A DNA stretch of 38,641 nucleotides from Pantoea cypripedii (GTDB lineage: Bacteria; Pseudomonadota; Gammaproteobacteria; Enterobacterales; Enterobacteriaceae). A program made the translations under genes and the position numbers. Each line of letters opens with the position of its first letter. Position 1 is the stretch's first letter. Under the pieces are notes generated by a model. It was not told the DNA's origin, made no database searches, and saw only the letters and a program-made list of their open reading frames with translations. Shown piece by piece: positions 1 through 8,594 of this stretch. Location of the stretch: contig NZ_CP024768.1 of NCBI RefSeq assembly GCF_011395035.1, forward strand, positions 4,093,695 to 4,132,335. Reading direction: 5' to 3'.

Positions 1-216
1 GATATCCGGAGAGATTTTCTCCGGCTGTGTGAGTCTTGCCCGTGAGGCGTTCTGAAGAGAGGAGAGGTCAGCGGGGTCAAATCGGCTGAGCCACTTATAG
101 CCGGTTTTCCGGCTGATACGGTGCAGACGGCAAAGTTCAGAAACGGAATGAGTGCCTGCAAGGCAGGCACGGATAAATTCAAGGCGTTGCATGATAACAG
201 TCTCAGTCCAGGGCAT
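1..216 (-). CDS. IS481-type transposase, N-terminal part (runs off left edge)
   Basis: The reading frame starts at an ATG preceded by AGGAG and continues in frame for 72 codons to the first base of the window, so only the N-terminus is visible. The product begins MPWTETVIMQRLEFIRACL and contains a helix-turn-helix (roughly residues 24-44, with SELCRLHRISRKTGYKWL) typical of the insert-and-copy transposases of the IS481 family (IS3 superfamily). The DDE catalytic domain would lie outside the window. It is not possible to say from here whether the element is intact. Two tandem end repeats follow at 248-291, which fits the upstream terminus of such an element. Confidence 0.8.
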   Translation of the reverse strand, partial: MPWTETVIMQRLEFIRACLAGTHSVSELCRLHRISRKTGYKWLSRFDPADLSSLQNASRARLTQPEKISPDI

Positions 217-247
217 AGTGAGTCTCCTCTGCTATGCCGTTTATAAC

Positions 248-291
248 TGTTACCCATGTGCCCGGTCTAAAGTGTTACCTATGTGCCCGGT
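248..291. repeat. Tandem terminal repeats of the IS481-type element
   Basis: TGTTACCCATGTGCCCGGT (248-266) recurs as TGTTACCTATGTGCCCGGT (273-291), 18 of 19 bases identical and 25 bp apart, in the short stretch upstream of the transposase start. Repeated TGT-AAC/CC-ATGTG-CCGG blocks are typical of IS481-family ends. The outer boundary is probably near 291-297, but it cannot be fixed without the other end of the element. Confidence 0.6.
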
Positions 292-307
292 TTGTACCTG
301 AATGCCG

Positions 308-342
308 ACCCTACGACTGTAGGGTGCGCATTCATGCGCACC
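308..342 (+). repeat. REP-like palindrome (GTAG + GGTGCGCAT hairpin) with degenerate mate
   Basis: GTAG at 319-322 is followed by GGTGCGCAT (323-331), TC, and ATGCGCACC (334-342), a perfect 9-bp hairpin. Just upstream, ACCCTAC (308-314) is the inverted foot of a second unit, and GAATGCCGACCCTAC resembles a decayed arm of it. A GTAG foot beside a short hairpin is the hallmark of REP units handled by RAYT enzymes. The stem sequence differs from the GCGCGAT family found elsewhere in this window. Confidence 0.6.
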
Positions 343-358
343 TGGAAACCGGGATAAC

Positions 359-1198
359 TTAACAGGCGATACGGTGACGCAGTCGCCCGATTTTTTCGAT
401 CTCCACTTCGATCTCATCACCGGGGAACATAAACAGCGGTGGCGTGCGCTTTTTGCCAACGCCACCCGGGGAACCGGTGATGATCACATCCCCTGCCGCC
501 AGCGGGCTGAACGCCGAAATGTATTCAATGATCTTCGCCACCGGATGCACCATGCTGGCGGTGGTGTCGTTCTGCACTTCACGCTGATTCAGCCAGGTTT
601 TGATCGCCAGCTGCTGCGGATCAGGGATCTCGTCAGCGGTGGTCATCCACGGACCGAAGCCACCGGTCTGCGGCCAGTTTTTACCGGCGGTAAACCAGGT
701 GAACTGCATGTCACGTACCGTCGCATCCATAAAGCAGCTGTAACCCGCCACATGCGCCAGCGCCTGGCTGGCCTGCACCTGGTACGTCGGCTTGCCGATG
801 ATCACCGCCAGCTCGCCTTCGTAGTCAAACTCCTGGGTGGTGACGGGTTTCAGCAGCGGCTGTTGGTGCGCCGCCAGTGAATCGGCAAAACGTACAAACA
901 ACGTCGGCGCTTCCAGGGTTGCGGCAAATTCCTGGCGTTTGTCGGCGTAGTTCATCCCGACGCAGAACACCTTGCCTGGATTCTCGATCACCGGCAGGAA
1001 ACCAATAGCGCTGAAGGGATAATCGGCTGGCAGCTCGCCATAGGCCGTGAGGTCGCTAAGCGCACCGCGTTGCAGCAGGGTTTTCAGGTCGGGACACTCG
1101 GCACCGAGGCGTTTACCGAGATCCACCACACCGTTTTCCTGCACGATGCCATAACTTTTTGTTGCCTGGTCAATAAGATAAAAACTGCAAAGCTGCAT
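359..1198 (-). CDS. Fumarylacetoacetate hydrolase (FAH) family protein
   Basis: A 279-residue member of the FAH superfamily, whose members hydrolyse, decarboxylate or isomerise beta-diketo acids with a divalent metal. The C-terminal catalytic domain shows the metal ligands in FDYEGELAV (Glu127, Glu129) and DATVRDMQ (Asp158), then TGSPGGVGKKRTPP and PGDEIEVEIEKIG, the usual family end. I chose the start at MQLCSFYL because CGAGG lies upstream; an in-frame start 17 codons earlier has no ribosome site. It is the last gene of the minus-strand peptide cluster, 84 bp after the M55 peptidase. The substrate is unknown. A role in the fate of a keto acid released from the imported compound is only inference. 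Confidence 0.85.
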   Translation of the reverse strand: MQLCSFYLIDQATKSYGIVQENGVVDLGKRLGAECPDLKTLLQRGALSDLTAYGELPADYPFSAIGFLPVIENPGKVFCVGMNYADKRQEFAATLEAPTLFVRFADSLAAHQQPLLKPVTTQEFDYEGELAVIIGKPTYQVQASQALAHVAGYSCFMDATVRDMQFTWFTAGKNWPQTGGFGPWMTTADEIPDPQQLAIKTWLNQREVQNDTTASMVHPVAKIIEYISAFSPLAAGDVIITGSPGGVGKKRTPPLFMFPGDEIEVEIEKIGRLRHRIAC

Positions 1199-1282
1199 GA
1201 CTGCCTCGTTGGAATAAAAAAATCGCGCGCAGATTACCAAAAGCCGCACAGGAAAGCGGTACGACCTGCGCGCGATGTGGCT

Positions 1283-2104
1283 TTAATTTTGCGTACTCGC
1301 CAGATAAGAGAAGGCGCTGAGCAGGCTAATCAGCGTAGCCATCTTCTCTGCGCGATAGCCGACCGTCACCGCATCAATCCGCGTGACGCCGGGGATCAGG
1401 CTAAACAGATCGGCCAGCACCGGCTTGCTTGCCTGGAGCTGCATCTCATACGGGGCGCTCAGGCGTGTGGTTTCGACCTGACGCGCACGTTGTACTGCGG
1501 CCATGGCGGCAGCGCGGATGGCGTTCTGTGCCGCCTGCGGGCTGATCGACTCGGCGCAGGTATGGGAGATGGCGCGTTTGACACAGACGTAATCGACCGA
1601 TGGATAATGCTGCGCCATCCAGCCCTGCAGTTGGTCGTCACCGCTCACCAGCCACAGCGGCGTACCCTGCTCGGCCGCCGCCGCCGCATAGATATCGCTC
1701 TCGCCCATCACTTTGCCGTTGATATGAATACGCCAGAATGCACGGCCATTGATGGTGTGCGCCAGCACGCCCGGCTCTCCCGCCGCGCTGTGATAACCGA
1801 TAAAAAACAGGCCATCGAACGGTTGCTGTTCCAGCCCTTCCACCATCGACAATCCACGCGGTTTGCCTTGCACCAGCCGGGCGCGGGGATCGATGTTTTC
1901 CGCGCGCAGATTGGTCATTTGCGCATGGCTATCGGCAACCACCACTTCCGTTGCGCCACCGGCGAAAGCGCCGTCGATGGCGGCGTTCACTTCCTGCTCC
2001 ATCAACCCACGCGCCAGCTGATGTTCCGCATGGCCCGGTGAACATTGTTCCGGGCGCATCACGCCCGCGATGCCTTCGATGTCGGCAGAGATAAAGATTT
2101 TCAT
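1283..2104 (-). CDS. M55-family D-aminopeptidase (DppA type)
   Basis: A 273-residue zinc peptidase of family M55, whose best-known member (B. subtilis DppA) releases D-Ala from D-Ala-D-Ala and longer D-peptides. The metal-binding pattern is intact: SADIEG (Asp8, Glu10), ADSHAQM (His60), IGYHSAAG (His105) and MGESDIY (Glu135), with His116 in the AHTING active-site segment. There is no signal peptide, so it should act in the cytoplasm on imported peptides. It lies between a REP pair and the FAH gene, and its ribosome site is weak. The name dppA is avoided because in E. coli it denotes a dipeptide-binding protein. Confidence 0.9.
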   Translation of the reverse strand: MKIFISADIEGIAGVMRPEQCSPGHAEHQLARGLMEQEVNAAIDGAFAGGATEVVVADSHAQMTNLRAENIDPRARLVQGKPRGLSMVEGLEQQPFDGLFFIGYHSAAGEPGVLAHTINGRAFWRIHINGKVMGESDIYAAAAAEQGTPLWLVSGDDQLQGWMAQHYPSVDYVCVKRAISHTCAESISPQAAQNAIRAAAMAAVQRARQVETTRLSAPYEMQLQASKPVLADLFSLIPGVTRIDAVTVGYRAEKMATLISLLSAFSYLASTQN

Positions 2105-2134
2105 AGGATGAGGTTTGTTCCGTTATCAAAAAAC

Positions 2135-2195
2135 GCGCGATAAATCGCGCCGCTACAGTACGTGCGCTCTTTTGTAGCGGCGCGATTTATCGCGC
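2135..2195. repeat. REP pair (BIME) A, inverted, between the P1-peptidase and M55 genes
   Basis: Two 22-bp units in inverted orientation (2135-2156 and 2174-2195) flank a 17-bp spacer. Each unit is a hairpin GCGCGAT-AA-ATCGCGC with a GTAG foot (CTAC on the other strand); here both feet point inward. The two arms are perfect inverted copies. The pair fills the space between two genes of the same operon, so it would form a strong hairpin in their mRNA. Confidence 0.85.
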
Positions 2196-2205
2196 AATGG
2201 TCATG

Positions 2206-3246
2206 TTAAGCGAGCTTATCCAGCACATCCGTCAACGCCGGGCGATGATGGCCGCGAAAACCGGTCACTGCTTCAGCGCTTAACAGCGCATCCAGCACCG
2301 CGTGTTCGGTGGCATCTGCGGCGGCGGCGAGCAGCGGTTCCAGCGCGGCATCTTCCGGTGGCTGCGGTTGCGGCTGGGTAGAGAACGCCAGCGCGATATC
2401 GCCGGAGCCGTGCCCCCAGTAGCTGCCAAGCCGTCCCAGACCGGCACCGGCACGCTTCGCCACGCGCTTTAACTGGCGCGCATCCAGCGGCGCATCTGTC
2501 GCCATGATGATGATGATTGACCCCGCATCCCGCTGTGGCGTTAGTTCCGGTAGCAGCGGCGCAATCATTTCGCCGAGCCGCACGCCGTCCAGCGTTAACG
2601 CGGTCAGCGCGCCGAAGTTCGCCAGCACCAGCACCCCGAGCGTGGCGTTGAGCGTCGGTATCAGACGCGACGCGGTGCCAATCCCGCCTTTCAGGCTGAA
2701 GCAGCTCATGCCGCGCCCGGCACCGACGCTGCCACGGGCAAAATCCGCCTGCGCCGCATTCAACGCCTGCTGCGCCATCGCTTCCGTCACTGCCAGCGCC
2801 TGGATGTCGTTCAGCCAGCCGTCGTTGCACTCCAGCGCCACGGGATTGACCGTGGGCAGGCTGCGGCCCAGCTCCGGGTTACGGCTGATGGCATCGCGCA
2901 CCAGCGCGGTAAACAACGTCCCGACAGCCAGGGTGTTACTGAGCAGGATCGGCGTCTGCAACACGCCCAGCTCCTCCACCTGCACCAGTCCCACCGGTTT
3001 GGCAAAACCGTTAAATACCGCCGCCGCACAGGGCAGCGGTTGCTGAAACAGGTTATCGCCCGGCGGCACAATCGCCGTGACGCCAGTCTGGATCTCCCCG
3101 GCGTCCAGCGTGGAGTGACCGACGCGCACGCCAGGGACATCACTGATACGATTGGCTGGCCCGCAGGCGCTGCGTGGCTGGCCGAGCTGACGCTCATCAC
3201 GCCAGCGTTGCAGCAGCAGGTCGCGCTGCATCTGTTGAAAATCCAT
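2206..3246 (-). CDS. P1-family aminopeptidase (DmpA/BapA type)
   Basis: A 346-residue member of the N-terminal-nucleophile P1 family (DmpA L-aminopeptidase/D-amidase, beta-peptidyl aminopeptidases). These proenzymes cut themselves before a serine that becomes the nucleophile. The sequence shows ISDVPGVRVGH (residues 34-44), ECNDGWLNDI (139-148), FSLKGGIGTASR (183-194) and the predicted autocleavage site RDAG|SIIII at Gly242-Ser243, followed by ATDAPLDARQLKR. I chose the ATG two bases after the stop of the upstream permease gene; the longer frame upstream overlaps gsiD and has no family similarity. No signal peptide is visible. Family members accept D- or beta-residues, which fits the other D-specific enzymes in this cluster. 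Confidence 0.9.
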   Translation of the reverse strand: MDFQQMQRDLLLQRWRDERQLGQPRSACGPANRISDVPGVRVGHSTLDAGEIQTGVTAIVPPGDNLFQQPLPCAAAVFNGFAKPVGLVQVEELGVLQTPILLSNTLAVGTLFTALVRDAISRNPELGRSLPTVNPVALECNDGWLNDIQALAVTEAMAQQALNAAQADFARGSVGAGRGMSCFSLKGGIGTASRLIPTLNATLGVLVLANFGALTALTLDGVRLGEMIAPLLPELTPQRDAGSIIIIMATDAPLDARQLKRVAKRAGAGLGRLGSYWGHGSGDIALAFSTQPQPQPPEDAALEPLLAAAADATEHAVLDALLSAEAVTGFRGHHRPALTDVLDKLA

Positions 3247-3248
3247 GC

Positions 3249-4136
3249 TTAACTCTTCAGTTTGGGGTCCAGCGTATCGCGCAGAGCATCGCCCAGCAGG
3301 TTGAACGCCAGCACCGTGATAAAAATGGCCAGACCGGGGAACACGCTGACGTGCCACATGCCTGCCATCATCATGTTGCGGCTCATCGCGAGAATGTTGC
3401 CCCACTCCGGGACATCCGGCTCCGGGCCAAGACCGATAAAACTCAGTCCGGCTGCGGTGAGAATACTGGTGCCGATGCGCATGGTGAAGTAGACAATCAC
3501 GTTCGACAGCGTACCCGGCAGAATATGGCGCAGCAGGATCACCCGATCCGGTGCACCCGCACAACGCACCGCCTCCACATAGGCAGCCTGCTTCAGCGAC
3601 AATGTTGAAGCACGCACGATACGGGCAAACACCGGCACGCTGAACACCGCCACGGCGATGATCACGTTATTCAGGCCAGGGCCAAGAATCGCCACCACCG
3701 CAATCGCCAGCAGCATACCGGGGAAGGCAAACAACACGTCAGAACCGCGCATAATCAGCATGTCGATCCAGCGGCCATAGTAGCCCGCCAGCAGACCAAG
3801 CAGCACGCCCACCACCATGCCGAGCGTCACCGACAATACGCCAACGTATAACGAGATACGCGCGCCATAGATAATACGGCTGAGCAGGTCACGGCCCAGA
3901 TCGTCGGTACCCATCCAGTGCGCCGCTGACGGCGGTGACGACAGCGCCATCCAGTCCGGTGCCATCGGGTCCCACGGTGCCAGCCACGGGGCGAAAATCG
4001 CCACCAGCACCAGCAGCAGCACAAAGCCGCCTGAGACCAGCGCCAGCGGGTTGCGCACAAAGGCGTGCAGGAAATCGCGCCACGGCGAACGGATGGTCTC
4101 CTGCGTGTTGGCAGGCAGAGATTGCAGACTCATCAT
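3249..4136 (-). CDS. gsiD: Peptide ABC transporter permease, GsiD/DppC type
   Basis: A 295-residue inner-membrane permease of the DppC/OppC/GsiD group. An N-terminal segment with one membrane helix (FVLLLVLVAIFAPWLAP) precedes the five-helix transport domain. The coupling loop that touches the ATPase carries YVEAVRCAGAPDRVILLRHILPG. Its start overlaps the gsiC stop by four bases, so the two permeases are translationally coupled. The nearest named homologue I recognise is the glutathione importer subunit GsiD. In this context the true substrate may be another peptide, and the symbol denotes similarity only. Confidence 0.85.
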   Translation of the reverse strand: MMSLQSLPANTQETIRSPWRDFLHAFVRNPLALVSGGFVLLLVLVAIFAPWLAPWDPMAPDWMALSSPPSAAHWMGTDDLGRDLLSRIIYGARISLYVGVLSVTLGMVVGVLLGLLAGYYGRWIDMLIMRGSDVLFAFPGMLLAIAVVAILGPGLNNVIIAVAVFSVPVFARIVRASTLSLKQAAYVEAVRCAGAPDRVILLRHILPGTLSNVIVYFTMRIGTSILTAAGLSFIGLGPEPDVPEWGNILAMSRNMMMAGMWHVSVFPGLAIFITVLAFNLLGDALRDTLDPKLKS

Positions 4137-5062
4137 GGCTCCTGTCGCAGGCGAATCGCCGGGTTAACGACCGCATAGAGCAGGTCTACCAGCAGGTTAA
4201 TCACAATAAATTCAAACACGAACAGCATTACCAGCGCCTGAATCACCGGCTGATCCTGGGCTTTGATCGATTCGATCAATAGCCAGCCAAGACCCGGCCA
4301 GTTGAAGACGCTTTCCACCACGATCGATCCCCCCAGCAGAAAACCGAACTGCAAACCCAGCATGGTGATCACCGGGATCAGCGCATTACGCATCACGTGT
4401 TTCCAGGTGACCAGACGGTTACGCAGCCCTTTCGCTTTGGCGGTGCGCACATAATCTTCCTGCGCCACTTCAAGAAAGGCCGAGCGGGTAAAACGCGCCA
4501 TCACTGCCGCCACCGAGGAACCGAGCGTGATGGCAGGCAGGATGATATCGGCAGGTTTGTTGAAACCACTGACTGAGAACAGACCAAAAGGCATGGCGAC
4601 GAACTGGATCAGCAGCAGACCCAGCCAGAAAGTCGGCATCGAGATGCCACCCACCGCGACGCTCATCAGCGTCCAGTCCTGCCATTTGCCGCGTTTCAGT
4701 GCCGCCAGCACGCCGAGAAACAGGCCAAGAATCACCGACCAGGCAAAGCCCGCCAGTGCCAGCCACATGGTCGGCATAAATCCTTGTTTAATCACCTCCA
4801 GCACCGGTTGCTGCGTGCGATAGGTCACGCCAAGATCGCCACGGAACAGGCCACCGAGCCAGTGCAGATATTGTTGCGGCAGCGGATCGTTCAGACCGAG
4901 GTGCTGACGCGCCGCTTCCACCGCTGCCAGCGGTGCATCCGGTCCGGCATAGATACGCGCCGGGTCGCCCGGTAGCAGTTTGATGAAGCCGAATACCAGC
5001 AGCGAGACCACCAGCAGTACCGGGATCATCTCCAGCAGACGACGAATAATGTATGCGAACAT
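4133..5062 (-). CDS. gsiC: Peptide ABC transporter permease, GsiC/DppB type
   Basis: A 309-residue inner-membrane permease. The N-terminus MFAYIIRRLLEMIPVLLVVS and the block GDPARIYAGPDAP are characteristic of DppB/GsiC permeases. The cytoplasmic coupling helix is YVRTAKAKGLRNRLVTWKHV, and the C-terminal part has the usual VESVFNWPGLGWLL. AAGGAA gives a good ribosome site. It is separated from gsiB by an 80-bp gap that holds a REP pair, and it overlaps gsiD by four bases. It forms the transmembrane channel together with GsiD. Confidence 0.87.
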   Translation of the reverse strand: MFAYIIRRLLEMIPVLLVVSLLVFGFIKLLPGDPARIYAGPDAPLAAVEAARQHLGLNDPLPQQYLHWLGGLFRGDLGVTYRTQQPVLEVIKQGFMPTMWLALAGFAWSVILGLFLGVLAALKRGKWQDWTLMSVAVGGISMPTFWLGLLLIQFVAMPFGLFSVSGFNKPADIILPAITLGSSVAAVMARFTRSAFLEVAQEDYVRTAKAKGLRNRLVTWKHVMRNALIPVITMLGLQFGFLLGGSIVVESVFNWPGLGWLLIESIKAQDQPVIQALVMLFVFEFIVINLLVDLLYAVVNPAIRLRQEP

Positions 5063-5077
5063 GCGATTCCTTCAGGT

Positions 5078-5133
5078 GTAGCGGCGCAATAAATTGCCGA
5101 GGGTAAAAAACGCGCGATAAATCGCGCCGCTAC
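5078..5133. repeat. REP pair (BIME) B between gsiB and gsiC
   Basis: A variant unit GTAGCGGCGCAATAAATTGC (5078-5097) is followed after 14 bp by a perfect inverted unit (5112-5133). Unlike the pairs at 2135, 17243 and 21104, here the GTAG feet point outward. It sits between the gene for the periplasmic binding protein and the first permease gene. Confidence 0.8.
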
Positions 5134-5142
5134 GGGTTGTGC

Positions 5143-6684
5143 TTATTTGAATGCAGCCTGGGTATACAGGAAGTTGCCATCCGGCAGCATCGAAACGCCG
5201 GTCAGGTTGCTGCGCTTACCGACCAGGTTATCCGGCGTACCAAGGAAGGCGACGGGCGCATCTTTCCACAGCAGTTTCTGCGCTTCGGCATAGGCCACGC
5301 CGCGTTTGGCCGGGTCGGCGGTTGCCAGACCACCGGCAATCGCTTTATCCACCGCCGGGTTGCTGTAGTAGGACACGTTGTACGAGGTCGGCACCCAGGA
5401 CTCGGTGGCATACAGTGGACGCAACGCCCAGTCAGCATCGCCGGTTGAGGTTGACCAGCCACCGTAGTAGAGGTCGAACTCGGCCTGCTTCGGATCCTTC
5501 ACGCCCCACAATTTGGCGTTTCGCGTGCCGGAGTCCATCGGCGTGACGGTAACGCGGATACCCACCGTCGCCAGCTGCGCTTTCAGGAACTGCGCCGCAC
5601 GCACGCTGGCGGTGGCATTGGTGGTCCACAGCTTCAGGTCCAGACCGTTCGGATAACCGGCCGCCTTCAGCAACGCTTTGGCTTCGTCCGGCGCATAGCG
5701 ATAGTTCGGATCGCTTTGCTTTTGATAGAACTGCACTCCTTCCGGGATGGCCGAGGTGGCCGGTTTGCCCATACCGGCGAAGGCGACTTTCAGCCACAGG
5801 TTGCGGTCGATGGCATAGTTGATCGCCTGACGCACGCGCAGATCCGCCAGCGGCTTATGCTGGGTGTTGATCGCCATGTAGTAGAGATAAATGCTCGGAT
5901 CGCGCTGGATCGCCAGCTTGCTGTCATTCTGTACGGTGCTGATCAGATCGGACGGCAGAGGCCAGATCGCATCCGCCTGGCCCGACTTGAGCGCCGCAAC
6001 GCGAGTCGCATCTTCCGGGCTGGGCGAGAAGGTCACGTTGTCTACTTTCGGCCAGCCTTTTTGCCAGTAGCCAGCGTATTTGGTCAGGGTGACGGCTTTA
6101 CCTGGCTGCCAGTCGACAAATTTAAACGGACCGGTGCCGACCGGATGCAGACGCAGCTGCGCTTCATCCGGGTACTGTTTCAGAATTGCCGGGCTCCACA
6201 TCACTGCCGACGGGTGTGCCAGGGTGTTGATAAAGGCACCAAAGGATTGGTTCAGCTCGACTTTGACCTGATCCGGTGCCAGAACCGTGACTTTCTGGAT
6301 CATCTTATACAGGCTGTTGCGTTTCAGACCTTTGGTCTGATCGGCGAGGCGATCCAGGTTGGCTTTCACCGCTTCGGCATCGAACGGCGTGCCGTCCTGG
6401 AAGGTGACACCTTTACGCAGCGTCAGGGTGAATTCGGTGGCACTGTCGTTGCTGGTGTAGCTGGTTGCCAGCCAGGGTTGCAGCTTCATCTGCGCATCAA
6501 ACTGGAACAGACGTTCAAAGATACCGCTCTGCACCGAATAGCTGACGTTGTCAGAGGTATCGTGCGGGTCAAGGCCGGTGATATCGGCATACATCGAAAT
6601 ATGCAGATCCTGCGCCTGTGCGGCAGCCGCCAGGGAGAGGGTAAGTCCGAGTGCGAGCGACGTGCGACGGAAAAACGGGTGCAT
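5143..6684 (-). CDS. gsiB: Periplasmic peptide-binding protein, GsiB type
   Basis: A 513-residue substrate-binding protein of the SBP_bac_5 family. A typical signal peptide (MHPFFRRTSLALGLTLSLAA...) ends in AQA at residue 24, so the mature protein starts near Gln25. Family blocks include GLDPHDTSDNVSYSVQSGIFERLF, LRKGVTFQDGTPFDAEAVKANLDR (close to E. coli GsiB), HPVGTGPFKFVDW and AINYAIDRNLWLKVAF. AGGAG lies upstream of the ATG. It defines the specificity of the transporter. Similarity to GsiB suggests a glutathione-like tripeptide, but the neighbouring D-peptidases and D-Glu genes argue that a D-residue-containing peptide should be considered. Confidence 0.87.
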   Translation of the reverse strand: MHPFFRRTSLALGLTLSLAAAAQAQDLHISMYADITGLDPHDTSDNVSYSVQSGIFERLFQFDAQMKLQPWLATSYTSNDSATEFTLTLRKGVTFQDGTPFDAEAVKANLDRLADQTKGLKRNSLYKMIQKVTVLAPDQVKVELNQSFGAFINTLAHPSAVMWSPAILKQYPDEAQLRLHPVGTGPFKFVDWQPGKAVTLTKYAGYWQKGWPKVDNVTFSPSPEDATRVAALKSGQADAIWPLPSDLISTVQNDSKLAIQRDPSIYLYYMAINTQHKPLADLRVRQAINYAIDRNLWLKVAFAGMGKPATSAIPEGVQFYQKQSDPNYRYAPDEAKALLKAAGYPNGLDLKLWTTNATASVRAAQFLKAQLATVGIRVTVTPMDSGTRNAKLWGVKDPKQAEFDLYYGGWSTSTGDADWALRPLYATESWVPTSYNVSYYSNPAVDKAIAGGLATADPAKRGVAYAEAQKLLWKDAPVAFLGTPDNLVGKRSNLTGVSMLPDGNFLYTQAAFK

Positions 6685-6704
6685 AAAATCTCCTGGTATT
6701 GGGG

Positions 6705-8576
6705 TTAGCGCGAAACAATGCCGTCAGCGACCCAGTGCTGCGGCGCAACCTGGCGATAACGGGGTTTAATGACCGTTTCTCCCACCTTGCGTAACGGCGA
6801 AGGGATCTCGCTATCATCGAAGGTGCGTAGTGGACGGTTCTGTGGGTCAGCCACTGGCACCGAGGCCAGCAACCGTTGGGTATAGGGGTGCTGCGGGTCA
6901 TTGAACACCGACTGACGTGGCCCCAGCTCGACAATCTGTCCGAGGTACATCACCGCCACGCGGTTGGCGATGCGTTCGACCACAGCCATATCGTGCGAAA
7001 TAAAAATCCACGACACGCCGGTTTGTTGTTGCAGATCCATCATCAGGTTCACCACCTGCGCCTGGATCGACACATCCAGCGCCGACACCGCTTCGTCGGC
7101 GATAATCACTTTCGGTTTCAGCGCCATCGCGCGGGCAATGGCGATACGCTGACGCTGGCCGCCGGAAAACTCATGCGGGTAACGGCGCGCATGTTCCGGC
7201 AACAGGCCAACGCTTTTCAGCAGTTCTTCCACCTGCGGCGTCGCCTCCTCCAGCGACTTCACCACCCCATGCAGCAGCAATGGCTCCGCAATGGTGAAGC
7301 CCACGGTCAGACGCGGGTTAAGCGAGGCGTAGGGGTCCTGAAACACCATCTGGATTTCACGGCGCAGCGGCTGGAACTGGGCTTCTTTCAGGTTGGCGAT
7401 TTCATTGCCCTGAAAATGGATGCTGTCGGCGTCGCTGTGAATTAAACGCATCAGCGCCCGGCCGGTGGTGGATTTGCCACAGCCGCTCTCACCGACGATC
7501 GCCAGGGTTTCTCCCGGCCACAGGGTGAAATCGATTTGCTCCACCGCGTGTACCTGATGAGTCAGCGCCGAGAAAATGCCGCTGCGAATCGGGTAATAGA
7601 CTTTCAGGCCGCGTACATCGAGCAACGGTTTATCGTCATAACGCGCGGTGCGCTGTTCGGCGTTATCGGTCGGTTGCGCGCCGAGCAGCGGAAAACGCTG
7701 CGGCCATGCGTGTTCACGCATATCACCGAGTCTGGGCACCGCAGCCAGCAAGGCTTTGGTATAAGGATGCTGCGGCGCGTTGAAGATTTCCGCCACCGTT
7801 CCCTGTTCCACCACGTCGCCGCGATACATCACCACCACGCGATCGGCCACTTCCGCCACCACCCCCATGTCGTGGGTGATAAACAGCACCGCCATTTCTT
7901 TGGCGCGTTGCAGATCGCGCAGGATGTGCAGAATACGAGCCTGCACCGTCACGTCGAGCGCGGTAGTGGGTTCATCAGCAATCAGCAACTGCGGATCGCA
8001 GGCCAGCGCCTGGGCAATCATCACGCGCTGACGCATCCCACCCGATAGCGAATGCGGGTAGCTTTTCATCACGCGATCGACATCGGCAATGCGCACCTGG
8101 CGCAGCAGTTCACGGGCGCGCGCGTCAGCCTCGGCTTTGCCGCAAATATGCTGATCACGCAGTGCTTCGGTGAGCTGATCGCCGACGCGTAACACCGGAT
8201 TCAGCGAGGTCATCGGCTCCTGAAAAATCATCGACATCTCGCGGCCACGCAACGCGCGGCGCTGGTTTTCGTTGAGTTTTTCCAGCTGATGCAGCTGACC
8301 TTTGCGGTCACGAAACTGGATGGAGCCGCGATCAATACGGCCCGAGGCCGCCAGCAGCCCCATCACCGCCAGCGAGGTCACCGATTTGCCCGATCCGCTT
8401 TCGCCGACCACCGCCACGATTTCCCCTTTATGAATCGAAAAATTGATGCCTTTCAGCGCCTGGCTGACGCCGCTACGGCCACGAAAGCTGACGCTGAGAT
8501 CCGAAATAGCGAGGACCGGCGCCGTCGCGGAACCGGCAACGCTGGCGGCGTTGTGCATAAGTAAAGTGTCCGTCAT
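6705..8576 (-). CDS. gsiA: Dual-domain peptide ABC transporter ATPase, GsiA type
   Basis: A 623-residue protein with two fused ABC ATPase domains, as in GsiA (DppD plus DppF in one chain). Domain 1 has Walker A GESGSGKS (residues 58-65), signature LSGGMRQRV and Walker B LLIADEPTTALD. Domain 2 has GESGCGKS, FSGGQRQRI and VIIADEAVSALD; Ala replaces the common Pro after DE in this second Walker B. Each domain is followed by the oligopeptide/dipeptide C-terminal extension (e.g. QHPYTKALLAAVP and QHPYTQRLLASVP). GGAG precedes the ATG. It powers import by the GsiC/GsiD channel and lies 18 bp from dgcA and 20 bp from gsiB. Confidence 0.9.
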   Translation of the reverse strand: MTDTLLMHNAASVAGSATAPVLAISDLSVSFRGRSGVSQALKGINFSIHKGEIVAVVGESGSGKSVTSLAVMGLLAASGRIDRGSIQFRDRKGQLHQLEKLNENQRRALRGREMSMIFQEPMTSLNPVLRVGDQLTEALRDQHICGKAEADARARELLRQVRIADVDRVMKSYPHSLSGGMRQRVMIAQALACDPQLLIADEPTTALDVTVQARILHILRDLQRAKEMAVLFITHDMGVVAEVADRVVVMYRGDVVEQGTVAEIFNAPQHPYTKALLAAVPRLGDMREHAWPQRFPLLGAQPTDNAEQRTARYDDKPLLDVRGLKVYYPIRSGIFSALTHQVHAVEQIDFTLWPGETLAIVGESGCGKSTTGRALMRLIHSDADSIHFQGNEIANLKEAQFQPLRREIQMVFQDPYASLNPRLTVGFTIAEPLLLHGVVKSLEEATPQVEELLKSVGLLPEHARRYPHEFSGGQRQRIAIARAMALKPKVIIADEAVSALDVSIQAQVVNLMMDLQQQTGVSWIFISHDMAVVERIANRVAVMYLGQIVELGPRQSVFNDPQHPYTQRLLASVPVADPQNRPLRTFDDSEIPSPLRKVGETVIKPRYRQVAPQHWVADGIVSR

Positions 8577-8594
8577 CGTTGCTCCGCGTGCGGG

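Noticed and set aside
1070..2041. 323-codon plus-strand frame opposite the FAH and M55 genes
   Set aside because: Spans two real genes on the other strand and has no domain.
3247..3564. N-terminal extension of the P1 peptidase frame
   Set aside because: Entirely inside gsiD in another frame; Cys/His/Arg/Gly-rich and not family-like. The ATG at 3246 follows the gsiD stop.
5716..6708. 330-codon frame antisense to gsiB
   Set aside because: Mirror frame of gsiB; no motif, and gsiB has a signal peptide and clear homology.
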